Counted from the stretch's first letter, positions 8,543 through 18,183 are shown. The stretch is DNA of 64,000 nucleotides from Halodesulfovibrio sp. (GCF_025210605.1 NZ_JAOARI010000024.1:62001-126000); one strand, 5' to 3'. Numbers and translations are program-made. The notes: generated by a model from the letters alone, not told the origin.

Positions 8543-9718
8543 ATGAGTATTTTTAATCGCAAGTCAGAGGTGCTTATTACATGTCCCCGTGGGGCAGCAC
8601 CTATCTTGGCTGAAGAAATCAAGCAACTCAATTTCCCGGTTAAACACGAGCTTACTGCTGCGGTGGAAACCTTCACAACAATAGCTGGCTGCATGCGGTT
8701 GAATTTGCATTTGCGTACAGCGCAGCGTGTTCAATTTCAACTGGCATCATTCAAAGCCTACACAGCCGACGATGTATACAAGTACATTCGTGAATACATC
8801 GACTGGGACGAAATTATTACCCCAGACGGCTACCTCTCTATCTCATCTTTTGTTCAAAACGATTCCATTCGTGATACTCGGTATGCCAACGTTCGAGTAA
8901 AAGACGCTATTTGTGACTTTATGCGCGATAAGCATGGTCGCAGACCGGATTCTGGTCCTGAGCAAACAGGTACTGTACTGTTTCTGCATTGGGTTCAGAA
9001 CCGTTGTAAGCTCTATCTCGATACTTCCGGCGAACCGCTAAACCGTCGCGGATACCGTAAGCTTCCTTGGGCTGCGCCAATGTCTGAACCGCTTGGTGCG
9101 GCAGCGTTGCTGGCGAGTGGCTGGGATAGAAAAAGCAATGTTGTGAACCCAATGTGCGGTAGTGGTACTCTTGCTATCGAAGCTGCACTTCTGGGGCTGA
9201 ACAGTGCACCGGGACTTATGCGCGATAACTACGGTTTTATGCATCTGCCTGATTTCGATCAGGGACGTTGGGATAGCCTTCTTGATGAAGCTGAAGCAAA
9301 TGAGCTTGGCGGTCTTGATTTTAGAATCATAGCAACCGATCAGAGTAAAGAAGCTGTTGAAGCTGCCAAAAAGAACGCAATTGCAGCGGGGGTTGATCGC
9401 TACATTGAATTTGATGTGTGCGACTTCCGTAAGACTGAAATTCCAGACGGTGGTGGCATTGTAATCATGAACCCTGAGTACGGTGAACGTCTAGGCGACG
9501 TACGCTTCCTTGGCGATGTGTACAAAGGCATCGGTGACTTCTTTAAACAGAAGTGTCAGGGCTACGACGGGTTTATTTTTACAGGTAACATGGACTTGGC
9601 AAAACAGGTCGGCTTGCGAACATTTAAGCGCCTTACATTCTTTAGTGCTAAAATTGAATGTAAGCTGTTTGGATACAAGCTGTACTCTGGTTCTAAAAAA
9701 GCAAGTAAGCAGAACTAA
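8543..9718 (+). CDS. THUMP-domain SAM-dependent RNA methyltransferase (RlmL N-terminal/UPF0020 family)
   Basis: 391 residues. An N-terminal ferredoxin-like and THUMP domain (about residues 5-160) binds RNA. A class I methyltransferase domain follows, with PLGAAALLASGW, the SAM loop NPMCGSGTLAIEAAL, and the catalytic NPEYGERL, the NPPY-type tetrapeptide of N2-guanine methyltransferases (NPEY here). By family it should make N2-methylguanosine in 23S rRNA (G2445 in the RlmL case) or in tRNA. The start has AGGAG 4 bases upstream. It is followed after 85 bp by gpt in the same direction. Confidence 0.88.
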   Translation: MSIFNRKSEVLITCPRGAAPILAEEIKQLNFPVKHELTAAVETFTTIAGCMRLNLHLRTAQRVQFQLASFKAYTADDVYKYIREYIDWDEIITPDGYLSISSFVQNDSIRDTRYANVRVKDAICDFMRDKHGRRPDSGPEQTGTVLFLHWVQNRCKLYLDTSGEPLNRRGYRKLPWAAPMSEPLGAAALLASGWDRKSNVVNPMCGSGTLAIEAALLGLNSAPGLMRDNYGFMHLPDFDQGRWDSLLDEAEANELGGLDFRIIATDQSKEAVEAAKKNAIAAGVDRYIEFDVCDFRKTEIPDGGGIVIMNPEYGERLGDVRFLGDVYKGIGDFFKQKCQGYDGFIFTGNMDLAKQVGLRTFKRLTFFSAKIECKLFGYKLYSGSKKASKQN

Positions 9719-9803
9719 CGTAGCAGAACTTTCATTTTTAGACGATAACAGCTATTGATGTTACCGTAATACTTCCACTTTTAATACATATTGGACGAAT
9801 ACA

Positions 9804-10292
9804 GTGTCTGACTCCAAACGCTATTCAAAGGTTACTCCTGTATCTTGGGAGTTGTTGCAAAGAGATGCCAAGCAACTTGCTTGGGATTTACTTAATAAAG
9901 GTACCTGGAAAGGCATTTACGCCGTTACACGCGGTGGACTTGTTCCTGCTGCCATTCTCGCAAGAGAAATGGAAATTTACCAAATTGAAACCATCTGCCT
10001 GAACAGCTACAGCTGGAAGAATCAGGGCGAGATGAATATTTTGAAAGAAGCACACGGAGACGGCGAAGGCTGGTTGATAATTGATGATCTGGTGGATACC
10101 GGAGGAACAGCGCGTGTTGTACGAGAAATGTTGCCAAAGGCACATTTTGCAACGCTCTACGCTAAACCGGAAGGTAAGCCGCTGGTGGATACATTTATTC
10201 GTGAATACACTCAGGATACATGGATTTTATTCCCTTGGGATTCTGAAGTGCAGTTTACGGAGCCGCTGGCAAAGCGGGTTAGTGACAGCTAG
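9804..10292 (+). CDS. gpt: Xanthine phosphoribosyltransferase
   Basis: 162 residues, matching the short Gpt-type type I phosphoribosyltransferases that convert xanthine, guanine or hypoxanthine plus PRPP to nucleotide monophosphates. The PRPP loop is LIIDDLVDTGGTAR. AVTRGGLVPA is the pyrophosphate loop. The C-terminal WILFPWDSE segment is typical of the E. coli Gpt group. The GTG start follows a GGA-containing sequence. The nucleoside importer operon downstream makes a purine-salvage role coherent. Confidence 0.92.
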   Translation: MSDSKRYSKVTPVSWELLQRDAKQLAWDLLNKGTWKGIYAVTRGGLVPAAILAREMEIYQIETICLNSYSWKNQGEMNILKEAHGDGEGWLIIDDLVDTGGTARVVREMLPKAHFATLYAKPEGKPLVDTFIREYTQDTWILFPWDSEVQFTEPLAKRVSDS

Positions 10293-10304
10293 TTAGTATA
10301 TATG

Positions 10305-10340
10305 GGGAGTTGCAGGGAACTTCTGCGACTCCCGTTTATT
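10305..10340 (+). terminator. Stem-loop between gpt and the BMP transporter operon
   Basis: An 11-bp stem with one G-T pair (arms 10305-10315 and 10323-10333) and a 7-base loop is followed by GTTTATTT. It probably ends gpt transcription or attenuates read-through into the transporter operon, whose first start codon lies 37 bp further on. Confidence 0.65.
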
Positions 10341-10369
10341 TAGGCACTTATGTTTCATGGGAGGAAACA

Positions 10370-11440
10370 ATGCGTAAAGTAGTGGGTATTGCAATTCTTG
10401 CAGCTATGGTTGCTGTAGCCGGTTTTGGCGCAACTGTAGCACAGGCTAAAGATTTGAAAGTCGGTTTTATTTATGTATCACCTGTTGGTGATGCTGGTTA
10501 CTCCTACGCCCATGATATGGGGCGTCAGGCTGTTGAAAAAATGGAAGGCGTAGAAACTTCCTATGTTGAGTCTGTACCGGAAGGCGCAGACGCAACCCGT
10601 GTTATCAACAATATGGCGCGCAAAGGTTTTGATATAATCTTCGGCACCAGCTTTGGTTACATGGACCCAATGCTCAAAGTAGCAAAGAAATTTCCTAAAA
10701 CAACCTTTATGCACTGCTCAGGGTATAAAACAGCACCGAATATGTCCGCATACTTCGGACGCATTTACCAGTCCCGTTACCTTGCAGGTCTCGTAGCTGG
10801 TTCTATGACCAAATCTAACATCATCGGTTATGCTGCTGCATTCCCGATTCCAGAAGTTAAGCGTGGCATTAACGCATTTACTCTTGGTGTACGTGCTGTA
10901 AATCCTAAAGCAAAAGTTCATGTTGTATGGACAAAAACTTGGTATGACCCTGCAACTGAAAAAGAAGCTGCAAAATCTCTTATCGATATCGGTTCTGATG
11001 TAATTGCACAGCATCAGGATTCTCCTGGTCCTCAGGAAGCAGCTGAAGAAGCAGGCATTTACTCTATCGGCTACAACTCTGATATGTCAGAATTTGCTCC
11101 TAAAGCACACCTTACTTCCGCAGTTTGGAACTGGGCAGCATTTTACCCGATGGTTGTTGAAAAAGTAAGAAAAGGCGAATGGAAAGCTGACCACTACTGG
11201 TGGGGACTTTCTGAAGGTGTAGTTGACCTTGCTCCTTACGGCGACATGGTACCGAAAGATGTGCGTACTATGGTTGATGCTCGTAAAGAAGAAATCAAAA
11301 ATGGTACATTCAAGGTGTTCACAGGCCCTATCAAAGACCAGTCCGGTGCTGTTCGCATCAAAAAAGGCGAAGTTGCTTCTGATGACGTGCTTGCCGGTAT
11401 GGATTGGTTTGTTGAAGGTGTAGAGGGCTCTAACCAGTAG
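10370..11440 (+). CDS. BMP-family ABC transporter substrate-binding protein (nucleoside/purine)
   Basis: 356 residues. A cleavable signal peptide ends at VAQA-KDLKVGF, so the protein is periplasmic. The mature part is a BMP/PnrA-like binding protein: VGFIYVSPVGDAGYSYAHDMG binds the ligand, and GTSFGYMDPM and DSPGPQEAAEE are family blocks. I choose MRKVVGI as the start because GGGAGG lies six bases before the ATG. BMP proteins usually bind purine nucleosides. The gene opens an operon with two permeases and a double ATPase, next to gpt. Confidence 0.92.
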   Translation: MRKVVGIAILAAMVAVAGFGATVAQAKDLKVGFIYVSPVGDAGYSYAHDMGRQAVEKMEGVETSYVESVPEGADATRVINNMARKGFDIIFGTSFGYMDPMLKVAKKFPKTTFMHCSGYKTAPNMSAYFGRIYQSRYLAGLVAGSMTKSNIIGYAAAFPIPEVKRGINAFTLGVRAVNPKAKVHVVWTKTWYDPATEKEAAKSLIDIGSDVIAQHQDSPGPQEAAEEAGIYSIGYNSDMSEFAPKAHLTSAVWNWAAFYPMVVEKVRKGEWKADHYWWGLSEGVVDLAPYGDMVPKDVRTMVDARKEEIKNGTFKVFTGPIKDQSGAVRIKKGEVASDDVLAGMDWFVEGVEGSNQ

Positions 11441-11470
11441 CCGTTGGGCTAATCTGGAGTATCTTAGCTT

Positions 11471-12532
11471 ATGCTAGGTTTTACGATTCAAAAACGTCAG
11501 GAGCCTCTTAAGTGGGGCTCCTTTTTTATCTTTCTGGTTGCGTTGGTCTTCTCCCTTGGCGTGAGCGGCTTACTTTTAGCTGTACAGGGAAAACCACCGT
11601 TCGAAGCAATGTACCTGTTATGGGACGGAGCTTTTGCACATGACTGGGCACTTGAGGATACCATTCTCAAAGCCATACCTATTTTTCTTTGCTCACTGGG
11701 CGTTGCTGTCTGCTTCCGTATGCAGATTTGGAACATCGGAGCAGAAGGGCAATATGCTCTTGGCGCAATGGGGGCTACATGGGTTGTGCTGAGTATGCCG
11801 GATGCACCTGTATGGGCGTTGATGCCGCTTATGTTTCTCGCTGCCGCCGCCTTTGGAGCACTTTGGGCTATCATTCCAGCATTGTTGCGCGAAAAGATGG
11901 GGCTGAATGAAATTATTTCTACGTTGATGCTCAACTATATCGGCATCTTGCTTTTACAGTATCTAGTGTACGGTGCGTGGAAAGACCCTGCAAGCTTCGG
12001 TTTCCCTATGACGATCATGTTTCCTGATACAGCGATTATCGGTGAGTTATTTGGTCGTATCCATTGGGGGATTCTTGTCTGTGCCGGAGCCGGTATTGCT
12101 CTGACAGTATTCTTAAAGCACACACGGCTTGGCTTTGAGATTATGGTCAGTGGTGAGAACCCGCGTGCTGCTCGCTATGCACGTATGCCATATAGTGCGC
12201 TTGTTGTGTTGGTTATGGGTATTTGCGGTGCGTTGGCTGGCTGGGCAGGACTTATTGAGACATCTGCAACGCTTAACCGTCTGCAACCGACTGTTGTCGT
12301 AGGCTACGGCTTTACCGCAATTGTTGTTGCGTGGCTTGCGCGATTGCGTATTACTTCAATTGCCGGTTACTCTATTTTGCTTGCAGGCTTACGAGTCGGT
12401 GTAGAAAACTTACAGTTGGAATTGCAGGTTCCGGCTTCGTTTACCGGCATCATGCAAGGACTTATTCTGTTGAGCGTGTTGGCTGGACAGTTCTTTAACT
12501 GGTACTCATTCCAGAGAAGCAAGCGAGGATAA
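11471..12532 (+). CDS. ABC transporter permease (BMP/nucleoside type, YufP-like)
   Basis: 353 residues with about ten hydrophobic segments. The segment GAEGQYALGAMGATWV is the conserved block of the sugar/nucleoside permease family (BPD_transp_2). It is the first of two permeases, and the second starts 2 bp after its stop, so the pair forms a heterodimeric channel. A TGGAG sequence precedes the ATG. Confidence 0.92.
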   Translation: MLGFTIQKRQEPLKWGSFFIFLVALVFSLGVSGLLLAVQGKPPFEAMYLLWDGAFAHDWALEDTILKAIPIFLCSLGVAVCFRMQIWNIGAEGQYALGAMGATWVVLSMPDAPVWALMPLMFLAAAAFGALWAIIPALLREKMGLNEIISTLMLNYIGILLLQYLVYGAWKDPASFGFPMTIMFPDTAIIGELFGRIHWGILVCAGAGIALTVFLKHTRLGFEIMVSGENPRAARYARMPYSALVVLVMGICGALAGWAGLIETSATLNRLQPTVVVGYGFTAIVVAWLARLRITSIAGYSILLAGLRVGVENLQLELQVPASFTGIMQGLILLSVLAGQFFNWYSFQRSKRG

Positions 12533-12534
12533 TC

Positions 12535-13455
12535 GTGGGCTTAGAACTTATTATTCCTATTCTGGCTGCGACTATTCAGTCCGGTACTCCGATTTTGTAT
12601 GCAACACTTGGCGAGATGCTCACGGAGCGTTCCGGTGTATTGAACCTTGGTGTTGAAGGGATGATGATTTTCGGCGCTTTTTTTGCGTTTGTAATTTCAT
12701 ATTATACCGGAAATCCTTGGCTTGCATTTGCCTGTGCGGGTATTCTTGCTGGAATTTTGGGGCTTGCGCATGCTGTGGTCTGCCTTGTTTTTCAAGGGAA
12801 TCAGGTTGTATCCGGACTCGCATTGACCATTCTTGGTGTCGGACTTGCTGACTTTCTCGGCACACCATACGTAGGCATGTCTGCTGCGGGATTTTCTCCG
12901 TTTTCGCTTCCCTTGCTGTCCTCCATTCCAGTGATTGGTGATATCTTTTTTAAGCACGATGCACTTGTGTATGTGTCTTTCTTTCTACCGTTTTTGTTCT
13001 GGTTCTTTATGAACAGAACACGCTGGGGGCTTGCCCTTGGTGCTGCTGGCGAAAATCCGGCTGCATGTTTTGCGGCAGGACTTAATCCCGTGAAGTTGCG
13101 GTGGGCTGGTATTTTCTTCGGTGGTGTATTGTGTGGACTTGGTGGCGCGTACCTTTCTCTCGCCTACACCCATCTCTGGACAAATAATATGACAGCGGGG
13201 CGTGGGTGGATTGCGGTAGCCTTGGTTATTTTCGCTTTCTGGCGTCCGGGACGCGCAATGTTCGGTGCGTACCTTTTTGGTGGTATTATGGCTTTTCAGC
13301 TTCGGTTACAGGCGGTTGGTGCAACATTGCCGTCATCGTTGCTGCTTATGCTTCCGTACGCTCTGACAATTGTTGTTCTTCTTTTTTCATCAGCGCGAGG
13401 CAAGGGGCGTCAGGCTCCTGCGGCTCTTGGCGTGAATATTGAGCCGGGGGAATAA
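12535..13455 (+). CDS. ABC transporter permease (BMP/nucleoside type, YufQ-like)
   Basis: 306 residues, eight to nine hydrophobic helices. GVLNLGVEGMMIFGAFFAF is the permease signature of this family, and GENPAACFAAGLNPVKLRW is the cytoplasmic coupling loop. The GTG start follows GAGG in the end of the previous gene. It would pair with the upstream permease and the downstream ATPase. Confidence 0.92.
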   Translation: MGLELIIPILAATIQSGTPILYATLGEMLTERSGVLNLGVEGMMIFGAFFAFVISYYTGNPWLAFACAGILAGILGLAHAVVCLVFQGNQVVSGLALTILGVGLADFLGTPYVGMSAAGFSPFSLPLLSSIPVIGDIFFKHDALVYVSFFLPFLFWFFMNRTRWGLALGAAGENPAACFAAGLNPVKLRWAGIFFGGVLCGLGGAYLSLAYTHLWTNNMTAGRGWIAVALVIFAFWRPGRAMFGAYLFGGIMAFQLRLQAVGATLPSSLLLMLPYALTIVVLLFSSARGKGRQAPAALGVNIEPGE

Positions 13456-13458
13456 GTC

Positions 13459-14994
13459 GTGGCAGAATATGTAAACAAGCGAACCAACCGTGGAGCGTTT
13501 GCCGGTCAATCTCCATTTGTACGCCTGCAAGGTATCAGCAAGCATTTTGGAAAGGTACGAGCAAACCACGAGATAACACTGGATATTCGTCCCGGTATGA
13601 TTAAAGCCCTTCTCGGAGAAAACGGAGCGGGGAAATCTACCTTGATGTCTATCCTTTCAGGACGATTTCAGCAAACTTCCGGTGATATTCTTGTCGATGG
13701 GGCTTTGACACTTTTTTCTTCGCCGAAAGATGCAATCAAGGCGGGCATCGGCATGGTGTACCAGCATTTCATGCTTGTCGAATCCATGACCGTTGCACAA
13801 AATGTTTTACTAGGTCAGGAAAAAGCGTTTCTCATCAGCCCGAAAGAACAGGAAAGAGAAGTTGCAGAGCTGGCTGAACAGTACGGATTGCCAATTGATC
13901 CTTCTGCAACAGTTTCTACGCTTTCCATGGGGGAAAAGCAGCGCGTAGAAATCCTTAAGCTGTTGTATCGTGACAGCCGTGTACTTATTCTTGATGAACC
14001 AACAGCTGTATTGACGCCAACAGAAACAGAGCAACTGTTTGAAGCTATGTGGCGCATGGCAGACCAAGGTAAGTCACTCGTTTTTATTTCTCATAAGCTG
14101 AAAGAAGTTATGGCGGTTGCAGATGAGATTGCTATTCTTCGCAAAGGTGAAGTGGTAGACGAGTTTAAAGAAGCTGATGTGCCGAACGAAACCGTACTTG
14201 CTAACCGTATGGTAGGGCGTGATGTTGAGCTTTCACTTGATGCACAACCGGCAGAGCTTGGTGCAACCGTTCTGGATGTTCAAGGATTGGACGGGGACGG
14301 ACTTGAAGATATCATGCTGTCTGTCAAAAAAGGCGAGATTGTCGCCATTGCCGGTGTAGCAGGCAATGGTCAGAAAGAACTTGTTGAAGTTATTTGTGGT
14401 CTTCGTAAGCCTGTGCGGGGCGACGTTGCAATTCTTGGCTTGGAGTGGCACGACTTTTACCCACGGCCCCCAAGAAAAGGGCGATCACTGGCGTATATTC
14501 CAGAAGATCGTCAGGGTCTTGCCACATGCAAGTTTGTTGATCTTGTCGATAACTTTTTGCTTACTACGCGTCACTCCTTTACCACAGGACCTTTTTTGAA
14601 TCGTAGTAAGGCAATTGATACCACTGTTGAAATTGTAGAACAGTTCAACGTACAACCCGGACACATTGATGCTGACGCACGTTCTCTTTCTGGTGGTAAC
14701 CTACAAAAGCTTGTAATCGGTCGTGAGTTTTATCGACAGCCGGATATTATTGTTGCCGAGAACCCGACACAGGGTTTGGATATTTCTGCTACAGAAGAAG
14801 TATGGCAGCGTTTGCTTGAAGTACGCAGCCGTGCAGGTATTTTACTCATTACCTCTGAACTTAATGAAGCGCTACAGTTGGCTGACCGTATTGCCGTTAT
14901 GTATCGGGGGCGCATAATCGATCAGTTCCCGAAATCAGACACTAAAAAAGTGAATGCAATCGGTTTGATGATGGCGGGTGTTACGCCTGAGTAG
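13459..14994 (+). CDS. ABC transporter ATP-binding protein, two nucleotide-binding domains (YufO-like)
   Basis: 511 residues with two ABC domains in tandem. The first (about residues 22-250) has Walker A GENGAGKST, signature LSMGEKQRVEI and Walker B VLILDEPTAVLTP. The second (about 265-505) has a degenerate Walker A (GVAGNGQKE) and signature LSGGNLQKLVIGRE, as is usual for the sugar/nucleoside class in which only one site hydrolyses ATP. The GTG start is 3 bp after the permease stop with GGGGGA upstream. It energises the nucleoside importer. Confidence 0.93.
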   Translation: MAEYVNKRTNRGAFAGQSPFVRLQGISKHFGKVRANHEITLDIRPGMIKALLGENGAGKSTLMSILSGRFQQTSGDILVDGALTLFSSPKDAIKAGIGMVYQHFMLVESMTVAQNVLLGQEKAFLISPKEQEREVAELAEQYGLPIDPSATVSTLSMGEKQRVEILKLLYRDSRVLILDEPTAVLTPTETEQLFEAMWRMADQGKSLVFISHKLKEVMAVADEIAILRKGEVVDEFKEADVPNETVLANRMVGRDVELSLDAQPAELGATVLDVQGLDGDGLEDIMLSVKKGEIVAIAGVAGNGQKELVEVICGLRKPVRGDVAILGLEWHDFYPRPPRKGRSLAYIPEDRQGLATCKFVDLVDNFLLTTRHSFTTGPFLNRSKAIDTTVEIVEQFNVQPGHIDADARSLSGGNLQKLVIGREFYRQPDIIVAENPTQGLDISATEEVWQRLLEVRSRAGILLITSELNEALQLADRIAVMYRGRIIDQFPKSDTKKVNAIGLMMAGVTPE

Positions 14995-15020
14995 ACTGAT
15001 GTGGATAAATAAAAATAGCG

Positions 15021-15055
15021 AAGCCCGTGCAATAAGAAGTTGCACGGGCTTTTAT
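15021..15055 (+). terminator. Rho-independent terminator of the BMP transporter operon
   Basis: A 12-bp perfect stem (AAGCCCGTGCAA / TTGCACGGGCTT) with a 7-base loop is followed by a T-rich tail, 27 bp after the ATPase stop codon. Confidence 0.9.
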
Positions 15056-15074
15056 TATTATATGTAAAAGGAGG

Positions 15075-15479
15075 CTATGAAGGGTTAACCGGATGCAGCT
15101 CTTTAGCAAATTCAACCAGATGTCCTGTAGGGTCTTTGACCATAGCAGATTCAAAATTCCATGGTTTGACTTCTGGCTTTGTTACAGTGCTAGCGCCGTT
15201 TGCTAACGCTTTTTTATACGTTTCAGTTACATTATCCACCTCAAAGCCTATCTGCATTCCGAGTGCTGTGTTGTCTGGATGTGCTCTTTGATATCCCTGT
15301 GGAACAAGTTGAGTGGCAAGTTCATGCTGAGCAAAGGCAAGTACTGTCTCTCCGGTTTCCATTTCTGCGTACGTACCACTTTCATGCGTGAAGCGGAGCT
15401 TCAGACCGAGTACGTTTTGGTAGAACGCAATTGCTGCCGGAATGTCATCAACATATAGAGTAACGTAACCTAGCTTCAT
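15075..15479 (-). CDS. VOC-family protein (glyoxalase/bleomycin-resistance fold)
   Basis: 134 residues forming one vicinal-oxygen-chelate unit of two beta-alpha-beta-beta-beta modules: MKLGYVTLYVDDIPAAIAFYQNVLG opens the first and IGFEVDNVTETYKKALANGA the second, closing with VKDPTGHLVEFAKE. Such proteins are metal-dependent lyases, dioxygenases or drug-binding proteins. Family sequence alone does not give the substrate. AGGAA-type sequence precedes the ATG. It stands alone, convergent with the transporter operon. Confidence 0.85.
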   Translation of the reverse strand: MKLGYVTLYVDDIPAAIAFYQNVLGLKLRFTHESGTYAEMETGETVLAFAQHELATQLVPQGYQRAHPDNTALGMQIGFEVDNVTETYKKALANGASTVTKPEVKPWNFESAMVKDPTGHLVEFAKELHPVNPS

Positions 15480-15670
15480 CGTGTGTTCCTCCAGAAAATA
15501 CGAGTTAATGGTGATCTTGCTATGTGTACTTTTACCCTAATCCAGCAAGCAAGAAAAGAGGGATATGTGATTTTGATGATTCTTACTATCCAAAATGATA
15601 GTATATTTTCACAATATTCAGGCAGAACTATGAACACTGCTGATTGAAAGTAGATAGCATTTATACCCCA

Positions 15671-15850
15671 AAAAGCAGGCTCCCTTGTGGGTGGGAGCCT
15701 GCTTTTTATGATTCTTAGCTAATAGATTTCACTTGTGAAGGTAAACAGTGCTGTTGCATGTGCGGGTAAAGTTTGGCGTTACGATTGTTGCTGATGACAA
15801 GCGTGCTGGTGGCATTATTATTTGAGAATCATTAGCTAAGTTGAGAATGT
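15671..15850 (-). ncRNA. Candidate small RNA with closing stem and terminator
   Basis: On the minus strand, CTTAGCTAAT near 15841-15832 can pair with ATTAGCTAAG near 15724-15715. A perfect 10-bp terminator stem (GCAGGCTCCC / GGGAGCCTGC, arms 15676-15685 and 15694-15703) with five T follows directly. The hairpin serves no annotated gene on either strand, which suggests an untranslated transcript. The strand is not certain because the hairpin has A- and T-runs on both sides. Confidence 0.3.
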
Positions 15851-15979
15851 GGTAACCGCGCCTAGGGTTGATGTAAGCTTTCTTGTGTGGCGTGGTTGCG
15901 ACATTTGTAAATAGTTATATTGTTGTTCCTGTGCGGTATATTTGGGGTTGGCAATGTCGAGTGTGCTGCCTGCACAGTA

Positions 15980-16001
15980 GGGGACACCCGAAGGTGTCCC
16001 C
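15980..16001 (-). terminator. UUCG-capped hairpin after the octaheme cytochrome gene
   Basis: GGGGACACC and GGTGTCCCC form a 9-bp stem closed by a TTCG loop on the minus strand, 16 bp after the stop codon. There is no T-run, so it may protect the mRNA 3' end rather than terminate. Confidence 0.5.
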
Positions 16002-16016
16002 TGTGATTGGATTCAA

Positions 16017-17360
16017 TTAAAGAGGACCAGTACTCATTACAGGACTGAGTTCTTCAATTTTATTGTTTTTGATACGCCAGTTGTAGATGTCTTCCATATC
16101 TTTGTAGACCTGGAAAACTTGGAAGAAGCCATGCCAGTGTGAATAGTCAGGACCATTCATAGCTGAACCGTGGCGAGCACGACGACCACAATGGTGCCAC
16201 AGGTAGTACATAAGTTCCTGATATGGATCTTTCCATTTATCTTCTTTGAGCAGACCCTTGGCAGCGAGTTCTTTCTTCATTTTTACAGCGCCGTCCCAGT
16301 ACTTGTTGTACAGAGCAACACTGTTATCCAGCAGCTGACGCTGTGCGTCGATGTGGGATTCACCGTGACAGCTTTTACAAACCTGACGCATCTTCTTGTC
16401 GCCTTCAACGCCATCTCCGCGTTCACCAGTACGGATTTCGGAACGTTTGTGTACAAGGTTCCATTTGAGACGGGATGTTACGTTGTGCGTAGACTCAAGT
16501 GTGCCGATGCCGCTCATATGGCAGACCGCACAGGTAGGTGCAGTGTAGTCACCCGGCTGCCATGCGCCGGAAGCTGCTTCCCAGTTCCATTCATCACCGT
16601 GGGCGTTGAAAATCTGACCGTGTTTGGATTCTTCGTAGATTTCAATATGCGGATGATCTGGACCAAGGTGACATGAGGCACACGCTTCAGGTTTGCGCGC
16701 TTCTGCAACGGAGAACTGGTGACGTGTATGACATACTGTGCAGTTGCCGATGCCGCCATCTGGGTAACGTGTTCCGACACCGCCCGGCCAAGTCATTTTA
16801 ACCGGCTTGTTATCTGGGCCAAGCTCGACTTCTGTGCCGTGACAAGCCTGACAACCGCCAGCACCTGAGGCACGATTGACCATGGAGCCTTCTTTTTCGC
16901 CAAGGAAGTCAGCGCCTTCTGTTGCGATAAGTTTTTTGAATTTTTCGGACTCGATTAACGGCTTACCTGCAAGGTTAGCATGAGCAGATTTTGAAAATTC
17001 TTCTGCTTCGTACGGGTGACAGCGTGCACAGGTTTTAGCGGAAACCATAGGGGAGATGTAGATATCTGTACCTTTCAGGCCTTCACACTGGCTCGCCATA
17101 GGGGAGTCTTTTTCAACAGCATGACAGTCGTAACAGGATATGCCAGCGTTGCCCATGCGACCATTTTTCCAGCTAGCAATAATGCCCGGTGTCTTAACTG
17201 AGTGACACTCAATACAAGACGCTGCTTCTTTACTGTAGCCGCGTTTGATTACAAGTTTTTTTTCGCCAACTACGCCTGCATTTGCAGCAAGTGCAGTCAT
17301 AAGAACTCCACCAGCTATAAAGATGCTTAACAGCGTAATTTTATGCAGAAATTTCCTCAC
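16017..17360 (-). CDS. Octaheme c-type cytochrome, hydroxylamine oxidoreductase (HAO) family
   Basis: 447 residues with a signal peptide ending near ALAANA, so it is exported. I count eight CXXCH haem motifs: CIECH, CYDCH, CARCH, CQACH, CTVCH, CASCH, CAVCH and CKSCH. Eight haems, the spacing, and a C-terminal [20 protein letters not shown]...WHGFFQV region fit the HAO family rather than pentahaem NrfA. The GTG at 17358-17360 is the start because AAGGAGG lies 5 bases upstream. Together with the NapC-type protein encoded 42 bp upstream it resembles the haoA-cycX pairs of Campylobacterota, which are thought to work reductively on hydroxylamine or nitrite. The cross-linking Tyr of nitrifier HAO could not be assigned by eye. 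Confidence 0.82.
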   Translation of the reverse strand: MRKFLHKITLLSIFIAGGVLMTALAANAGVVGEKKLVIKRGYSKEAASCIECHSVKTPGIIASWKNGRMGNAGISCYDCHAVEKDSPMASQCEGLKGTDIYISPMVSAKTCARCHPYEAEEFSKSAHANLAGKPLIESEKFKKLIATEGADFLGEKEGSMVNRASGAGGCQACHGTEVELGPDNKPVKMTWPGGVGTRYPDGGIGNCTVCHTRHQFSVAEARKPEACASCHLGPDHPHIEIYEESKHGQIFNAHGDEWNWEAASGAWQPGDYTAPTCAVCHMSGIGTLESTHNVTSRLKWNLVHKRSEIRTGERGDGVEGDKKMRQVCKSCHGESHIDAQRQLLDNSVALYNKYWDGAVKMKKELAAKGLLKEDKWKDPYQELMYYLWHHCGRRARHGSAMNGPDYSHWHGFFQVFQVYKDMEDIYNWRIKNNKIEELSPVMSTGPL

Positions 17361-17402
17361 ACGTTCCTCCTTCAAAAATAGAAAAATCAATCCAATGCGT
17401 AG

Positions 17403-17969
17403 CTACTTTTTCGTTGCAAAGTACTCTTTAGTGTGAATTCGCATGTTCTTATGTCCGACATGCTCGTGGCAGCTTGCACACTTTTTGCCAGTATCGCCTC
17501 GTAGGTAGTCCCTGTGGGCAATAAGCCCGCCTTTAGAGATTTCTTTTGGCAACAGGTTTACGTGGCACTTACGGCACGCATTGTCATACGTGAATTTTGT
17601 ACGGTTACGATCGGCAGCAGCTGCCCAATCATATGTGTACGGATCAATAAGCATGTTGTTGACTACGTCAGATACGCCAGTGACTGCTTTTGCTGTGAGA
17701 TATTCCACAAAGGAACCGTGCGGTAGATGACAATCGACGCATTGCGCCTGAAAGCCTTTGGAATTCATTCCGCCGTGTTTTGACTCCTTCCACGATGTTT
17801 GGAACGGCTTCATAACGTGGCAGCTCACACAGAATGTATCTGTATTGGTTGCTTCAACCATGTAGCCAGATGCAAGTACACTGACGACTGTCAGTGCAAC
17901 GCCCATAATGGCTCCACTGAGCCAGATAGAGCGTTTTGATTTTTTTCTCACATCTGCCTTCTCAGGCAT
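17403..17969 (-). CDS. NapC/NirT/NrfH-type tetraheme quinol dehydrogenase
   Basis: 188 residues: a short basic N-terminus, one membrane anchor (about residues 15-36), and a periplasmic domain with four CXXCH motifs (CVSCH, CVDCH, CRKCH, CASCH). This family takes electrons from menaquinol and hands them to a periplasmic multiheme partner, here the octaheme cytochrome encoded directly downstream in the same operon. The ATG at 17967-17969 is preceded by GGGGG at 7 bases. The first gene of the operon, it faces a divergent two-component system across a regulatory region with palindromes. Confidence 0.9.
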   Translation of the reverse strand: MPEKADVRKKSKRSIWLSGAIMGVALTVVSVLASGYMVEATNTDTFCVSCHVMKPFQTSWKESKHGGMNSKGFQAQCVDCHLPHGSFVEYLTAKAVTGVSDVVNNMLIDPYTYDWAAAADRNRTKFTYDNACRKCHVNLLPKEISKGGLIAHRDYLRGDTGKKCASCHEHVGHKNMRIHTKEYFATKK

Positions 17970-18074
17970 CAAATCACCCCCTTAACAGTTAGTAGAGAGG
18001 GGTTCTCCGAAGAGAATTTGAGCGTGCAACGCACGCTACCCTCAGGTTTCTGAGTCATGTTGTTGAGCAGGTAA

Positions 18075-18093
18075 TTCCAAAAAATGTGCCATC
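18075..18093 (-). promoter_or_regulatory. Sigma-54-like -24/-12 promoter for the NapC-HAO operon
   Basis: On the minus strand TGGCACATTTTTTGGAA places GG at -24 and a second GG where GC is expected, with exactly ten bases between. The -24 element is a perfect TGGCAC; the -12 element has one mismatch (GG for GC). It lies about 107 bp upstream of the NapC start. A sigma-54 activator is encoded next door. Confidence 0.5.
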
Positions 18094-18183
18094 AAAGTGA
18101 AAGAAACGTGGAATATAAAATTGTTTGATAATTCGTATTGTTATGATTTTATCAATAAATGAAACATGTTGAACGTGTTGAAT

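Larger units (their letters stand above)
15480..16016. other. Intergenic region holding a structured RNA candidate
   Basis: No protein gene is visible. The stretch contains a strong bidirectional terminator hairpin (15671-15708), a 10-bp inverted repeat 107 bp apart, and a UUCG-capped stem at 15980-16001 just after the octaheme cytochrome gene. Confidence 0.5.
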
